Assembly: GCF_029625295.1 (NCBI RefSeq)
Contig: NZ_CP121112.1
Location: forward strand, 62,001 to 126,000
Origin: Flavobacterium gyeonganense
GTDB lineage: Bacteria > Bacteroidota > Bacteroidia > Flavobacteriales > Flavobacteriaceae
DNA: 64,000 bases
Direction of reading: 5' to 3'
Of the stretch, positions 38,288 through 48,932 are shown one piece after another (positions within the stretch are counted from its first letter, which is position 1; each line of letters starts with the position of its first letter). A model generated the notes under the pieces. The model saw nothing but the letters and a program-made list of their open reading frames with translations. It searched no databases and was not told where the DNA came from. The translations under genes and the position numbers were made by a program.

Positions 38288-38351
38288 CACCATATAAGTG
38301 CACTAACTGAACCGTATAAAAACCTAGAATTTTTATATTATTTATATGGTG
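38288..38351. repeat. Inverted repeat of 10 bp spanning 64 bp
   Basis: CACCATATAA (38288-38297) and TTATATGGTG (38342-38351) face each other directly after the LOG gene. The loop is about 44 bases. It could fold in the mRNA before the terminator that follows. Confidence 0.6.
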
Positions 38352-38366
38352 GAGTTACAAAAAATA

Positions 38367-38395
38367 AGAGCTGTCTTTTTAAACAGCTTTTTTTT
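38367..38395 (+). terminator. Rho-independent terminator
   Basis: AGCTGT (38369-38374) pairs with ACAGCT (38383-38388), followed by an eight-T tract. Confidence 0.8.
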
Positions 38396-38469
38396 ATACT
38401 ATTTTTACAACAAAACCCAAAAAGCCATAAGCACGTAAGTACTATTATACACCTAAATGTAAGCCTGTA

Positions 38470-41299
38470 TTGAAACCATTTTTTAAAATCTTTGTTTCCA
38501 TTTTTGTTTTGATGTCCTCATTAAAACAATTCGCGCAGCACCAGTCTAAGATCGAGGTGGCGGTGAATACTGAGCTTAAAACACTGCACATAAAACAAGA
38601 CATTACTTATTATAATACTGCAAACGATTCTTTAGGTTCTATTGTCTTAAATGACTGGAATAATGCGTTTTCTGACAAAAACACGCCACTGGCTTTACGT
38701 TTCTCAGATGAATTTTATAAAGGCTTTCACTTAGCCAAACCGGAAGAACGCGGAAACACAACCATACTTGAGCTGACAGATGCGCAGTTTATGGCATTGG
38801 AATGGGAAAGAACAAATGAAAATCCTGATTTTATTGTAATTAAACTGAAAAACAAATTGCCTCCGGGCAGCAAAATTGATTTACATCTTACCTATATTGC
38901 CAAAATTCCGAGCGATAAATTTACACGTTACGGCTATAATCAAAATGGCGATATGAACCTGAGAAACTGGTTTTTGAGTCCCGCACGTTTTGAAAATCAT
39001 GATTTTATAAAATACCACAACTATAACCTTGATGATATTGCAAATGCTGTAACTGATTACGAATTAGAAATAAAAGTCCCAAATCAATATACCATTACCA
39101 CAGATCTGGATTCCGTTTCAACAGATTCTTCTTCCACTGCCTTCAGCACCTACTTTTTTCAGGAAACAGCAGAACAGATTTTAATTTATTTATTGAAAAG
39201 CAAAATACTTTCAAGAGTTATAATAATGGTGAGCTTGAAGTTCTTACCAATTTAAAAAACAAAAGACTTGATGAGATACAAAAAGCAATAATCATCAATA
39301 AAATAATCACTTTTGCGAATGATTTTCTTGGAAAATATCCACATAAAAAAATTACGGTATCGCAGACAGATTATGACCGGAATCCTTTTTACGGACTGAA
39401 TCAGCTTCCTTCTTTTATGAGTCCGTTTCCGGATGAGTTTATATTTGAAATAACATTTTTAAAAACATTTTTAAATAATTACCTACAATACAGCCTGCGC
39501 CTAGATCCCCGAAAAGACAACTGGATTTATGATGGAATCCAGATTTATGCAATGATGAAATTCATGGAAGAAAACCACATGGATCAAAAAATGCTGGGCA
39601 GGCTTTCCAAAATGAAGCTGTTTAAAAGTTATAACATTACCAATCTTACTTTTAATGAGCAATACAGCTATTATTACATGCTGATGGCCCGAAAAAACCT
39701 CGATCAGCCATTGGGTGATCCAAAAAATACACTCATTAAATTTAATGAACAGATTGCAGGCAAATATCGCGCGGGATTAAGCCTGAGTTACCTGGATGAT
39801 TACTTAAATCACAATATCGTACCTGAAAGTCTTCAGGAATTTTATAACTTAAACAAGATACAACAGGTAAACCGATCTGATTTTGAAAAAATACTGACCC
39901 AGAAAAGCCCAAAAAAATTGACTGGTTTTTTGAAACCATTATTGGCTCACGCGAAATCATCGATTATAAGTTTTCAAATGTTTCCAGAACCCAAGATTCC
40001 ATCCATTTTTCGATAAAGAATAAAACAAACACATTTGTTCCGGTACCTGTTTACGGACTTAAAAAGAACAATATTGTTTTTAAACAATGGATTGAACCCC
40101 AAAAAAATGATTCTGTTTACGTTTTCGAAAGAAAAAATGCAGATAAAATTGTTTTGAATTACAATAATGAAGTTCCTGAATATAATCAGCGAAACAACTG
40201 GAAGTCATTGAAAAGTCTGGTCATTACAAATCGCCCCATTAAATTTAATTTCTCCAAAGATTTAGAAGACCCTTATTACAATCAAATATTATATGTACCA
40301 ACACTTACTTATAATTATTACGATGGTTTTACGCCCGGAATACGCTTACATAACAAAACCATATTAGAAAAACCATTTACATTTGATATTAACCCGGCTT
40401 ATTCTATTAAAGCAGGAACAGTTTCAGGATCATCTGCTTTTTCATTAAATCATTATTACAGGGAAAGCAGATTATACAATATCCGATATTCTATCAGTCA
40501 GAATTATTTTCATTATGCTCCGGATGCGGCTTATTTCAGACTAAATCCAATGGTTCAGTTTAGAATTCGTGAAGATAATTTCAGAGATAACCGAAAACAG
40601 TTTATTATCGCAAGACAGGTAATCGTAAATCGTGAAGCAACGGAATATATTACTGATAATTCTACTCCAAATTATTCTGTTTTTAATCTCCGTTATGTGA
40701 ATACCAAAACAGAATTGATTAACCATTTTAGTTTCATGACAGATGCACAGTTTTCAGGGAACTTTGGAAAATTAGCAGGAGAAATTGAATACAGAAGGCT
40801 ATTTGAGAATAATCGTAAATTAAATTTGAGATTATATGCCGGAAGTTTTTTATATAATTCAACCAATTCAGATTATTTCAGTTTTGGTTTAGACCGTCCA
40901 ACCGATTATCTATTTGACTATAATTTCTACGGAAGATCTGAAAGTACAGGTTTTTTCAGTCAGCAGTATGTTATTGCCGAAGGAGGATTCAAATCTATTA
41001 TCGAGCCTAGATATGCCAATCAATGGATGACTACTTTAAATGCCAGCTATTCGATATGGAACTGGATTGAAGCTTACGGCGACCTGGGCTTTACAAAAAA
41101 CAAACATCAAAATGAACACTTTGTGTACGACAGTGGGATACGTTTAAACCTTTTACCTGACTATTTTGAGGTTTTTTTTCCTGTGTATTCGAATAACGGA
41201 TGGGAAATTTCCCAGCCAAATTACAATCAAAAAATCAGATTTGTTATCACCTTGTCTCCCAAAACATTAGTCAATCTTTTCACCCGAAAGTGGCTTTAA
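38470..41299 (+). pseudogene. M1-like (gluzincin-fold) outer-membrane-associated protein, interrupted by two frame breaks
   Basis: Three frames in series make one protein of about 940 residues. Frame one (38470-39180) has a signal peptide and the N-terminal beta domain; frame two (to about 39915) has the helical region with QTDYDRNPFYGLNQLPSF and DNWIYDGIQIYAMMKF; frame three (to 41299) has a beta-barrel-like C-terminus ending LVNLFTRKWL. The breaks lie at TTTT (39179-39182) and at seven As (39911-39917); one added base at each restores EQIFNLFIEK and SPKKIDWFFE. The M1 zinc motif HExxH is absent where expected, so peptidase activity is doubtful even if intact. The start is TTG. Either assembly errors or real decay. 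Confidence 0.8.
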
Positions 41300-41453
41300 T
41301 CATTCGTATTTTAAACAAAAACATGAATAATTATTAGCTTACTATTGTTTTTAATACAAATTACTCAAAAAAAATACGTAGTTTTTTGAATTTAACTACA
41401 AATAATTAAATTATATTTATTTTAATGAATTATGATTATTGGTAGATTTTGAG

Positions 41454-41461
41454 TAATTTTG
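41454..41461 (+). promoter_or_regulatory. TAnnTTTG -7 element of the E1 fusion gene
   Basis: TAATTTTG is 26 bases before the ATG at 41488. No good -33 TTG at the usual distance. Confidence 0.45.
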
Positions 41462-41487
41462 CAACCTAAACATGACCCTTCCAGATT

Positions 41488-43899
41488 ATGATTACAGAAA
41501 AAAGCAATACTATATTAACCTTTGAGGATTTTAGAACTGAAGTATTAAATGACTATAAAATTGCAGTTACAAGTCGGGAATGCAGTCTGTTAGGGCGAAA
41601 AGAAGTATTGACAGGAAAAGCCAAATTTGGAATATTTGGTGATGGAAAGGAAGTACCGCAGCTGGCCATGGCAAAAGCTTTCAAAAATGGTGATTTCCGT
41701 TCAGGATACTATCGCGACCAGACCTTTATGATGGCTATTGGCGAATTTACTCCTAAACAATTTTTTGCAGGTTTATATGGTCACACCGATTTAGATTTTG
41801 ATCCAATGTCGGCCGGAAGACAAATGGGCGGACACTTTGTAACACACAGTTTAAACGAAGACGGTTCCTGGAAAGACTTAACCAAACAAAAAAATTCAAG
41901 TTCAGATATATCTCCTACAGCCGCACAAATGCCAAGATTACTGGGATTGGCGCAGGCTTCAAAAATTTACAGAAACGTTGACGGAATCGAAATCAAAGAC
42001 AAATTTTCTGTAAACGGAAATGAAGTGGCCTGGGGTACTATTGGAAACGCCAGTACTTCTGAAGGTTTGTTTTTTGAAACCATAAATGCTGCAGGAGTTT
42101 TACAGGTTCCGATGGTAATGAGTATCTGGGATGACGAGTACGGAATTTCTGTACACGCTAAACACCAGACTACTAAAGAAAACATCTCTGAAATCCTAAA
42201 AGGATATCAACGCGATGAAGATTCTGAAGGATATGAAATTTTAAGAGTAAAAGGCTGGGATTATGCCGAGTTGGTTTCTACTTACGAAAGAGCCGGTGCC
42301 ATTGCACGTGAGCATCATATTCCGGTTTTAATTCACGTAAATGAACTTACACAGCCTCAGGGACACTCTACCTCAGGATCGCATGAGCGTTATAAAAATG
42401 GAGAAAGATTAGCCTGGGAAAAGAATTATGACTGTATCCGTCAAATGCGTTTATGGATGATTGCCACCAATATCGCATCCCCTGAAGAACTGGATGAAAT
42501 TGATGCCCAATTAAAAAAAGAAGTTCTGGAAGCTAAAAAAGAAGCCTGGAATCTTTTTATCAACCCAATTATTGAAGACCAAAAAAATCTTTTGGCTTTA
42601 TTGGAAGAAATTTCAGCTGCCAGTATCAATCATAAAGATAAAATCCAGAAATACATTAGCGAATTAAAAGCAATCAAAGCGCCTTTAAAAAAGGAAATGC
42701 TGGTTATAGCCCGTAAAATTTTACGCTTTATTGAAATTCCAAACAGTAAAGTATTATTGTCAGAATGGATCAGGAATTATATCGAAATTACGCAGGAAAA
42801 ATTTAGCAGTAACCAGCATTCTGAATCAGCACAAAACGTTTTTTCTGTTGAAAAAGCACTTCCTGTGTATCCCGAAAATGCCAAACCTGATTTAGACGGA
42901 AGAATGATACTTCGTGATAATTTTGACGCCTTATTCAGCAAATATCCTGAGGTTTTAATTTTTGGTGAAGACGTTGGAAATATTGGCGACGTAAACCAGG
43001 GCTTAGAAGGCATGCAGGAAAAATATGGTGAACTTCGTGTTGCCGATGTCGGGATTCGTGAAGCTACCATTATTGGGCAGGGAATTGGTATGGCTTTAAG
43101 AGGCTTAAGACCCATTGCTGAGATTCAGTATCTGGACTATTTATTGTACGCCATTCAGATCATGAGTGATGATTTGGCTACTTTACAATACAGAACCGTT
43201 GGAAAACAAAAAGCACCATTAATCATCAGAACCCGCGGACACCGCCTGGAAGGTATCTGGCACTCCGGTTCTCCAATGGGAATGATTATTAACGCTATTC
43301 GTGGAATCCACGTTCTGGTTCCGAGAAACATGACTCAGGCAGCGGGCTTCTACAATACACTTTTAGAATGTGATGAACCTGCTTTAGTAATTGAATGTTT
43401 AAATGGTTACCGTTTAAAGGAAAAAACACCTTTAAATTTTGGTGAATTCAAAACACCAATTGGAGTTGTAGAAACCTTAAAAGAAGGTACTGATATTACA
43501 TTAGTTTCTTACGGATCGACTTTAAGACTGGTTGAACAGGCAGCGAATGAACTTTTAGATTTAGGAATTGACTGTGAGGTGATTGACATCCAGTCATTGC
43601 TTCCGTTTGATATTAATAAGGATATTGTAAAAAGTATCTCCAAAACAAACCGCCTATTAATAATTGACGAGGATGTTCCGGGTGGGGCTTCGGCTTTCAT
43701 TTTGCAGCAAATTCTGGAAGAACAGGATGCTTACAAATATCTTGACAGCAAACCACAGACCCTTGCCGCAAAGGCGCACAGACCTGCTTACGGAACTGAT
43801 GGTGATTATTTCTCGAAACCTTCTGCCGAAGATATTTTTGAGAAAGTTTATGATATGATGCATGAGGTTAATCCTGGTAAATTTCCAAACTTATACTAA
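41488..43899 (+). CDS. Fused alpha/beta E1 of a 2-oxoacid dehydrogenase (branched-chain type)
   Basis: 803 residues. The N-terminal half is E1-alpha (residues 1-370: RSGYYRDQTFMMAIGEFTPK; thiamine-binding region GTIGNASTSEGLFFETINAA; WDDEYGISVHAKHQ). After a linker of about 90 residues comes E1-beta (465-803: IFGEDVGNIGD; GIREATIIGQGIGMALRG; GHRLEGIWHSG). The enzyme decarboxylates a 2-oxoacid with thiamine diphosphate and passes the acyl group to the E2 lipoyl domain. The single-chain alpha/beta form is usual in Flavobacteriia. No E2 or E3 gene is in the window. Substrate by homology: branched-chain 2-oxoacids. Confidence 0.93.
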   Translation: MITEKSNTILTFEDFRTEVLNDYKIAVTSRECSLLGRKEVLTGKAKFGIFGDGKEVPQLAMAKAFKNGDFRSGYYRDQTFMMAIGEFTPKQFFAGLYGHTDLDFDPMSAGRQMGGHFVTHSLNEDGSWKDLTKQKNSSSDISPTAAQMPRLLGLAQASKIYRNVDGIEIKDKFSVNGNEVAWGTIGNASTSEGLFFETINAAGVLQVPMVMSIWDDEYGISVHAKHQTTKENISEILKGYQRDEDSEGYEILRVKGWDYAELVSTYERAGAIAREHHIPVLIHVNELTQPQGHSTSGSHERYKNGERLAWEKNYDCIRQMRLWMIATNIASPEELDEIDAQLKKEVLEAKKEAWNLFINPIIEDQKNLLALLEEISAASINHKDKIQKYISELKAIKAPLKKEMLVIARKILRFIEIPNSKVLLSEWIRNYIEITQEKFSSNQHSESAQNVFSVEKALPVYPENAKPDLDGRMILRDNFDALFSKYPEVLIFGEDVGNIGDVNQGLEGMQEKYGELRVADVGIREATIIGQGIGMALRGLRPIAEIQYLDYLLYAIQIMSDDLATLQYRTVGKQKAPLIIRTRGHRLEGIWHSGSPMGMIINAIRGIHVLVPRNMTQAAGFYNTLLECDEPALVIECLNGYRLKEKTPLNFGEFKTPIGVVETLKEGTDITLVSYGSTLRLVEQAANELLDLGIDCEVIDIQSLLPFDINKDIVKSISKTNRLLIIDEDVPGGASAFILQQILEEQDAYKYLDSKPQTLAAKAHRPAYGTDGDYFSKPSAEDIFEKVYDMMHEVNPGKFPNLY

Positions 43900-43922
43900 G
43901 ATTTAGAATATTTCAGATATAG

Positions 43923-43952
43923 AAAAAGCTCCAAAATTTTGGAGCTTTTTTT
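43923..43952 (+). terminator. Rho-independent terminator
   Basis: AAAAAGCTCCAAAA pairs fully with TTTTGGAGCTTTTT, followed by a T tract. Confidence 0.92.
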
Positions 43953-44069
43953 GTTTTTTTATACAAAGTAAACATGTTGTTTGTCATTTAGACAAAGGAG
44001 AAATCTTCGCAAAAAACTCCGTCCAGTAATTCGCTAATCTCTGTCAATAAAGATATTAGAATCAATTAA

Positions 44070-44804
44070 TTAAATATCCTTCAACATCATTCTCGCCTTT
44101 TCCAAATCCTCTGCCGTATCAATCCCAATTCCGACATGGGTTGTTTCTACCATTTTAATTTTTTTCCCGAATTCCAAATATCGTAGCTGTTCTAGTTTTT
44201 CTGAAGCTTCGAGAGATTTCATTGGCAGGCTGTGAAAGTCTAATAAAGCCTGTTTTCTAAAAGCATAAATTCCGATATGCTGAAAATAACGCGCACCAGC
44301 ATCCTTATCTCTCGGATACGGAATCACAGAACGCGAAAAATACAATGCAAACTGTGACTGATCCACCACGACTTTTACATGATTCGGATTGTTGATTTCG
44401 TCTTCATCTGTAATTTCACGCATTAGCGAAGCCAGGTCAATCTTTTTATTCTCATCATTTTTAAAAACAGACAAAACCTGCTCTAAAGGTCCTGCTTCTG
44501 TAAAAGGTTCGTCTCCCTGAACATTTACCACTATATCAACGTCAAGGTTCGCAACTGCTTCTGCAATTCGGTCACTTCCTGATTCATGTTCTTTGATACT
44601 CATAATGGCTTTTCCTCCATTCGAAACAATTTCATTGTAGATCAAATCAGAATCGGTTACAACAAACACATCATCAAATAATTTTGTGGCAACAGAGGCT
44701 TCATACGTTCTTAAAATTACCGTTTTGCCACCAAGATCCTGCATTAGTTTTGCAGGGAAACGTGTTGATGCATATCGTGCCGGAATTACAGCTATTATTT
44801 TCAT
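44070..44804 (-). CDS. kdsB: 3-deoxy-manno-octulosonate cytidylyltransferase
   Basis: A 244-residue CMP-Kdo synthetase that activates Kdo with CTP for lipopolysaccharide assembly. Motifs: [18 protein letters not shown] at the start, [21 protein letters not shown] and [14 protein letters not shown] at the end. The length is that of the family. It reads towards the E1 gene. The upstream 150 bases hold a dispersed-repeat-like segment and no other gene. Confidence 0.96.
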   Translation of the reverse strand: MKIIAVIPARYASTRFPAKLMQDLGGKTVILRTYEASVATKLFDDVFVVTDSDLIYNEIVSNGGKAIMSIKEHESGSDRIAEAVANLDVDIVVNVQGDEPFTEAGPLEQVLSVFKNDENKKIDLASLMREITDEDEINNPNHVKVVVDQSQFALYFSRSVIPYPRDKDAGARYFQHIGIYAFRKQALLDFHSLPMKSLEASEKLEQLRYLEFGKKIKMVETTHVGIGIDTAEDLEKARMMLKDI

Positions 44805-44812
44805 TTTTTCAT

Positions 44813-44840
44813 GTCATTGCGAGGAACGAAACAATTTGTC
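44813..44840. repeat. Fragment of a dispersed GTCATTGCGAGGAACGAA repeat
   Basis: The sequence GTCATTGCGAGGAACGAA followed by ACAATTTGTC resembles intergenic repeat units that I recall from several unrelated bacterial genomes. Only one copy is in the window. Nearby CTTTGTGCGACTTTGTGTAA (about 44886-44905) is similar in style to other Flavobacterium intergenic words. Assignment is from memory. Confidence 0.4.
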
Positions 44841-44953
44841 CTCATTATTAATTTATTTTTCTTTTGCAAATCTCTGTGAAATCTTTGTGCGACTTTGTGT
44901 AATAACTTTTTTTACAGACATTCACCAAATTCCACAAAGAATCAAAAAGTTTT

Positions 44954-45784
44954 TTACATAATTTTTACAGAAGTCATACTTAACGAACCCGCTAATAACT
45001 TATCATTAAACAAATCCAATTCATCCGTTTTGTCCTTTAATCCTAAAGTATAAAGCAAAGGCAAATAATGATCCGGAGTAGGAATTGCCATCTGAACCGC
45101 TTTACTCATTTTTTCGAAATCAATTAGAGGTTGAAAATTTCCGTCTAACAGATAATTATTGACCGTTTCTCTGGCTTCAATTGCCCAGTCGAAACCGTAA
45201 TTGTCTTTATCGAAATTCCTGAAATCAACCAATCGCAAGTTGTGAACGATATTTCCGCTACCGATAATCAGAACACCTTTGTAACGAAGCGACTGCAGTT
45301 TCTTTGCCAGTTCAAAATGATACTGACCCGATTTGGTATAATCAATACTCAGCTGAATTACCGGAACGTCTGCATTTGGGTATAAATGTTTGATTACGCT
45401 CCAGGCACCGTGATCTAATCCCCAGTGTTCGTCTAAATCTACCAAAACCGGATCTAATATTTTTTGGGTTTCCAAGGCCAGTTCCGGACTTCCTTTTGCA
45501 GGATATTGTACATCAAAAAGCGCCTGCGGAAAACCTCCAAAGTCATGGATCGTTCTTGGCATCTGCATCGAAGTCACTTTTGTACCTTTCGTAAACCAAT
45601 GCGCCGAAATACATAATATCGCGTTCGGCTGAGGCAACGTTTTGGCCAGATTGCGAAAACCGGTCACAAACTGATTTTCTTCAATTGCATTCATCGGGCT
45701 GCCATGTCCCAAAAACAGTACCGGCATTTTATCGGTATTCGAAAACGCAGATGAAATCGAATATAAGTCGTTTAGTGTTGTCAT
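44954..45784 (-). CDS. ygiD: Extradiol ring-cleavage dioxygenase (4,5-DOPA dioxygenase-like)
   Basis: A 276-residue LigB-type protein. Metal-binding residues lie in LFLGHGSPMN, ISAHWF and LDHGAWS, and the conserved IIGSGNIVHNLR is present. The E. coli relative YgiD opens L-DOPA. Start ATG 45784. Its first codons overlap the stop of the upstream gene at 45781 (shared ATGA-like junction), so both are probably transcribed together. Cytoplasmic; the true substrate is unknown. Confidence 0.92.
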   Translation of the reverse strand: MTTLNDLYSISSAFSNTDKMPVLFLGHGSPMNAIEENQFVTGFRNLAKTLPQPNAILCISAHWFTKGTKVTSMQMPRTIHDFGGFPQALFDVQYPAKGSPELALETQKILDPVLVDLDEHWGLDHGAWSVIKHLYPNADVPVIQLSIDYTKSGQYHFELAKKLQSLRYKGVLIIGSGNIVHNLRLVDFRNFDKDNYGFDWAIEARETVNNYLLDGNFQPLIDFEKMSKAVQMAIPTPDHYLPLLYTLGLKDKTDELDLFNDKLLAGSLSMTSVKIM

Positions 45785-46318
45785 TCTTTTAGTTTTAAAT
45801 CACTTAACAATTGATTATAACTTTTCAGGTTATTAGAATTACTATCATAAACTTTAATTACCAAAGTTGAATCAGCATTTATTATTGAAAACGAGTCTCC
45901 TGAATGCCCAGGAAATCTTTCTTTAACCTTAGATTCAATCATCCTTTTCATATATGCAATTATAGATTCTTTATCAGATTCTGTAAGTTTTATTGTTTTT
46001 TGAACAACTATTGTTTGCAAATTAAGCCCTTTTGAATCCTGCTTATCACAATCAATACTGGTTTTGGTATAATTCAGGAAATAATCTTTATAATTACTTT
46101 CTTTAGAAAATATTTTCAAGTCTTCTTGATGACCTCCCCATTCTCCACATTCACTAAAAGAAGCACTAATATTAAAATTGGCATCTACGCCAGAAGCTCC
46201 TAAATAAATTGGATCAAAAAAATCTACGGTCTTATTCTTTAAAACAGCTTTTTTTTTCTTGATGTTTTTCACAACAACTGAAACTTATTAATAAAATGAT
46301 TAATGTGATTCTTTTCAT
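45781..46318 (-). CDS. Lipoprotein of unknown function, frame broken at nine As
   Basis: ATG 46318 opens a classic lipoprotein signal peptide, MKRITLIILLISFSC followed by C, E and K, which stops after EKKKLF. The remaining protein (about 150 residues, starting AVLKNKTVDFFDPIYLGASG) is in another frame. The break is at nine Ts on the plus strand (46249-46257); eight or eleven restores one protein of about 175 residues. The main frame alone would begin at MKNIKKKK without an export signal. The mature part shows no family motif I know. It overlaps the dioxygenase gene by four bases. Confidence 0.7.
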
Positions 46319-46360
46319 TTTACAACTGAAATAAAATTCGTGAATTCGTGGCTAATAAAA

Positions 46361-47770
46361 CTATTCCTCAAAACTCTCGTCTTTAAATCCTATCAAATAT
46401 AGCTTATTTTTGGCACGTGTCATAGCGGTATAGAGCCATCTGATGTAGTCACGATCTATTCCGTTTGGCAAATACGGCTGTTCGATAAAAACAGTATTCC
46501 ATTGCCCTCCCTGCGATTTATGACAGGTTATGGCGTAAGAAAATTTAACCTGCAGCCCATTAAAATATTCGTTTTCTTTTACTTTTTGGAATCTTTTGTA
46601 TTTTGTTGTTTCAGCTTCATAATCTTTCATCACTTCTTCATACAAACGATTTGATTCTTCATATGTTAAAGAAGGTGACTCACTTTTTATGGTATCCAGA
46701 ATCAAAACCGTTTCAAAAGGTTTCTGATCCGGATAATCGACCATTCTGATTTTGACTTTCGCAAAAGTGAATCCGTATAATTCTTTAATTCCGAAAAGTT
46801 CCAGAATCTCAATAATATCTCCGTTGGCAATAAATCCGGCTTCATCGTTTTCTTTTAGCCAGAAATAATTGTTCTTTACTACCATCAAAAAATCTCCTAC
46901 CGAAAGCTCACTTTCTTTAAACAATATCCTGGTCCGAATTTGTTCATTGTACTGATTTGCCCTTTTATTCGAACGTACAATAAAAGCAGTATCTTCAATA
47001 CTATAATTGCTGTATGCTGTATTAATTGCATCCTGAATATCGTAACCATCCGTTAAACGAACAATGTCTTTGAACTTTTTTACATTAAACCTGAATTCGG
47101 TTATAAATGATTCTTTTAATAACTCACGCAATTCAGTGGCATTAAATAAAATCCCTGAACTTTCTTCCTGACGCATTACTTCATCCAGTTCGATATGCTC
47201 AATTTCTTTATCGTAATGAACTCCTAAAGTCTGGATATCCAGAGCCGGACTAATGTCTAAATTTACGGGAGGCAGCTGAGCCGTGTCACCTAAAAGAATC
47301 ATTTTGCAGTTGGTTCCGGAATACACATAATTAATCAAATCGTCTAAAAGAGAACCGCTGTCCAAAGTACTGTCTGAAATCATTGAAGCCTCATCAACGA
47401 TAAAAATGGTATTTTTATGTTTATTGACCTGCTTGGTAAAAGCTACTCCTCCTCCCGATGATTTTTTAGGGAAATATATTTTCTTGTGAATAGTAAAGGC
47501 CGGTGTGTTTGAATAATTAGCGATTACTTTGGCCGCACGGCCGGTTGGCGCCAACAAAACAAACTTCTTATTGATGTCCCCAAGATTATTTACAATGGTC
47601 GAAATCACAGTTGTTTTACCCGTACCGGCATATCCTTTCAGTACAAAAATGGTATCGTTTTGTGGTTCTGTTAAAAAAATTGCGATTTTCTGAAAAAAAA
47701 TGTCCTGTTTGTATGTTGGTGCAAAGGGAAATCTTTTTTGCAAAACACTATAAAATAATGCTGAATTCAT
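46361..47770 (-). CDS. RecD-like ATP-dependent DNA helicase (superfamily 1)
   Basis: 469 residues from ATG 47770; 18 upstream codons in frame have no good start and run into intergenic repeats. Motifs: FVLKGYAGTGKTTV (Walker A), LAPTGRAAKV, IFIVDEASMISDS (Walker B), ILLGDTAQLPPV and the C-terminal ITCHKSQGGQWNTVFIEQ, RWLYTAMTRAKNKLYLIG. It belongs to the short RecD2-like helicases without a RecBC partner; likely repair or recombination. Found alone in many Bacteroidota. Confidence 0.92.
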   Translation of the reverse strand: MNSALFYSVLQKRFPFAPTYKQDIFFQKIAIFLTEPQNDTIFVLKGYAGTGKTTVISTIVNNLGDINKKFVLLAPTGRAAKVIANYSNTPAFTIHKKIYFPKKSSGGGVAFTKQVNKHKNTIFIVDEASMISDSTLDSGSLLDDLINYVYSGTNCKMILLGDTAQLPPVNLDISPALDIQTLGVHYDKEIEHIELDEVMRQEESSGILFNATELRELLKESFITEFRFNVKKFKDIVRLTDGYDIQDAINTAYSNYSIEDTAFIVRSNKRANQYNEQIRTRILFKESELSVGDFLMVVKNNYFWLKENDEAGFIANGDIIEILELFGIKELYGFTFAKVKIRMVDYPDQKPFETVLILDTIKSESPSLTYEESNRLYEEVMKDYEAETTKYKRFQKVKENEYFNGLQVKFSYAITCHKSQGGQWNTVFIEQPYLPNGIDRDYIRWLYTAMTRAKNKLYLIGFKDESFEE

Positions 47771-48110
47771 AAGGTGAAATTGAAATACAAAGGTCGGTTT
47801 TTTTAATGGCAATGGCAAAATCAAAGTTCAATATCAATGGCAATGACAATTGCAAAAAAAATTCAATTCTCACTGAAATAATAATTCAAAAAACAATCAA
47901 ATAGAAACTATCTGCCCGGGTTATTTATTGTTTATGACATTGCAGTAGATTAACCTTTGACATTGAAATTGACTTTTGTAATTGATATTGATTTTTGATC
48001 TTGACATTGATATTTGCCGTTGATATTTGTTATTTATTTTATTTGTAAGTTTGTGATCGAATTAATTTTTTCCCTGAAACTGCAACAGGTAAGGAATCGT
48101 AAATACAATT
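47771..48110. other. 340-bp intergenic region with degenerate ATTGAC/CAATGG word repeats
   Basis: The left part (about 47806-47864) is built from GGCAATGGCAA, TCAATATCAATGGCAATGAC and similar words. The right part (about 47953-48045) is rich in the complementary type TTGACATTGAAATTGAC, TTGATATTGAT, TTGACATTGATATT. The two arms are approximate reverse complements, so the region could form a loose cruciform. No gene. Confidence 0.6.
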
Positions 48111-48932
48111 ATGGCATTTCAAAACACCAATATTACATCAAAACTTTATAAAAAACTTTCCATTCAGGTTTCTCTGAACGGATTTTCATTTTGCTGTTTC
48201 GATACCCTCAACGACAGGATTACTTCATTCAGTGAAATTAAATTTGACTCTTCAAAAAAAACGACGAAGATAGAAGATCATTTCGCGGAAGCTTTCAAAA
48301 AACATTCCGAATTAAAAGATACCTATGATGATATTATGGTTATTCATAATAACAATCTTTCGACTTTTGTACCTGCGGCTCTTTTTGATGAAAATTATCT
48401 TGGCAGCTATTTACAATACACCACAAAAGTTTTTGAAACTGATTTTTTTACCTACGACGAAATTTCCAATTACCAAATGAATGCTGTTTATATTCCGTAT
48501 ATAAACATCAATAACTTTTTGATTGACAACGTTGGATCTTTTGATTACAAACATGTCAACAGCATTTTAGTCGAAAAATTACTTGAGGCTTCAAAAAATA
48601 ATGATGACAAAAAAATGATTGTCAACTTTAATCCGGAACATTTTGAAATAATTGTCGTTGAAAATCAAAAACTACTGTTATTCAATTCTTTTGAATATCA
48701 GACCCCGGAAGATTTTATTTATTATTTACTATTTACGGCCGAACAACTGAGTCTGAATCCGGAAATTTTTCCGCTCGAATTATTAGGCACTATCAATAAA
48801 AATGATCCTTTTTATGCTATTGCATATAAATACATCCGAAATGTATCCTTTTTGGATGTAAGCGCTTTACAGCAAAAAAATAACTTCTCGACTGCAGAAA
48901 ATCAAAAACATTATATCTTATTTCAATCATGA
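48111..48932 (+). CDS. DUF3822 family protein
   Basis: A 273-residue protein found in Bacteroidota directly before rsmD, as here; its stop overlaps the rsmD start by four bases (ATGA). Features: KKLSIQVSLNGFSFCCFD at the start, VPAALFDENYLGSYLQY, YIPYININNFL and LFNSFEYQTPEDFIYYLLF. The fold is reported as an actin-like ATPase relative without clear activity. No export signal. The conserved pairing suggests a role near 16S rRNA modification. Confidence 0.88.
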   Translation: MAFQNTNITSKLYKKLSIQVSLNGFSFCCFDTLNDRITSFSEIKFDSSKKTTKIEDHFAEAFKKHSELKDTYDDIMVIHNNNLSTFVPAALFDENYLGSYLQYTTKVFETDFFTYDEISNYQMNAVYIPYININNFLIDNVGSFDYKHVNSILVEKLLEASKNNDDKKMIVNFNPEHFEIIVVENQKLLLFNSFEYQTPEDFIYYLLFTAEQLSLNPEIFPLELLGTINKNDPFYAIAYKYIRNVSFLDVSALQQKNNFSTAENQKHYILFQS

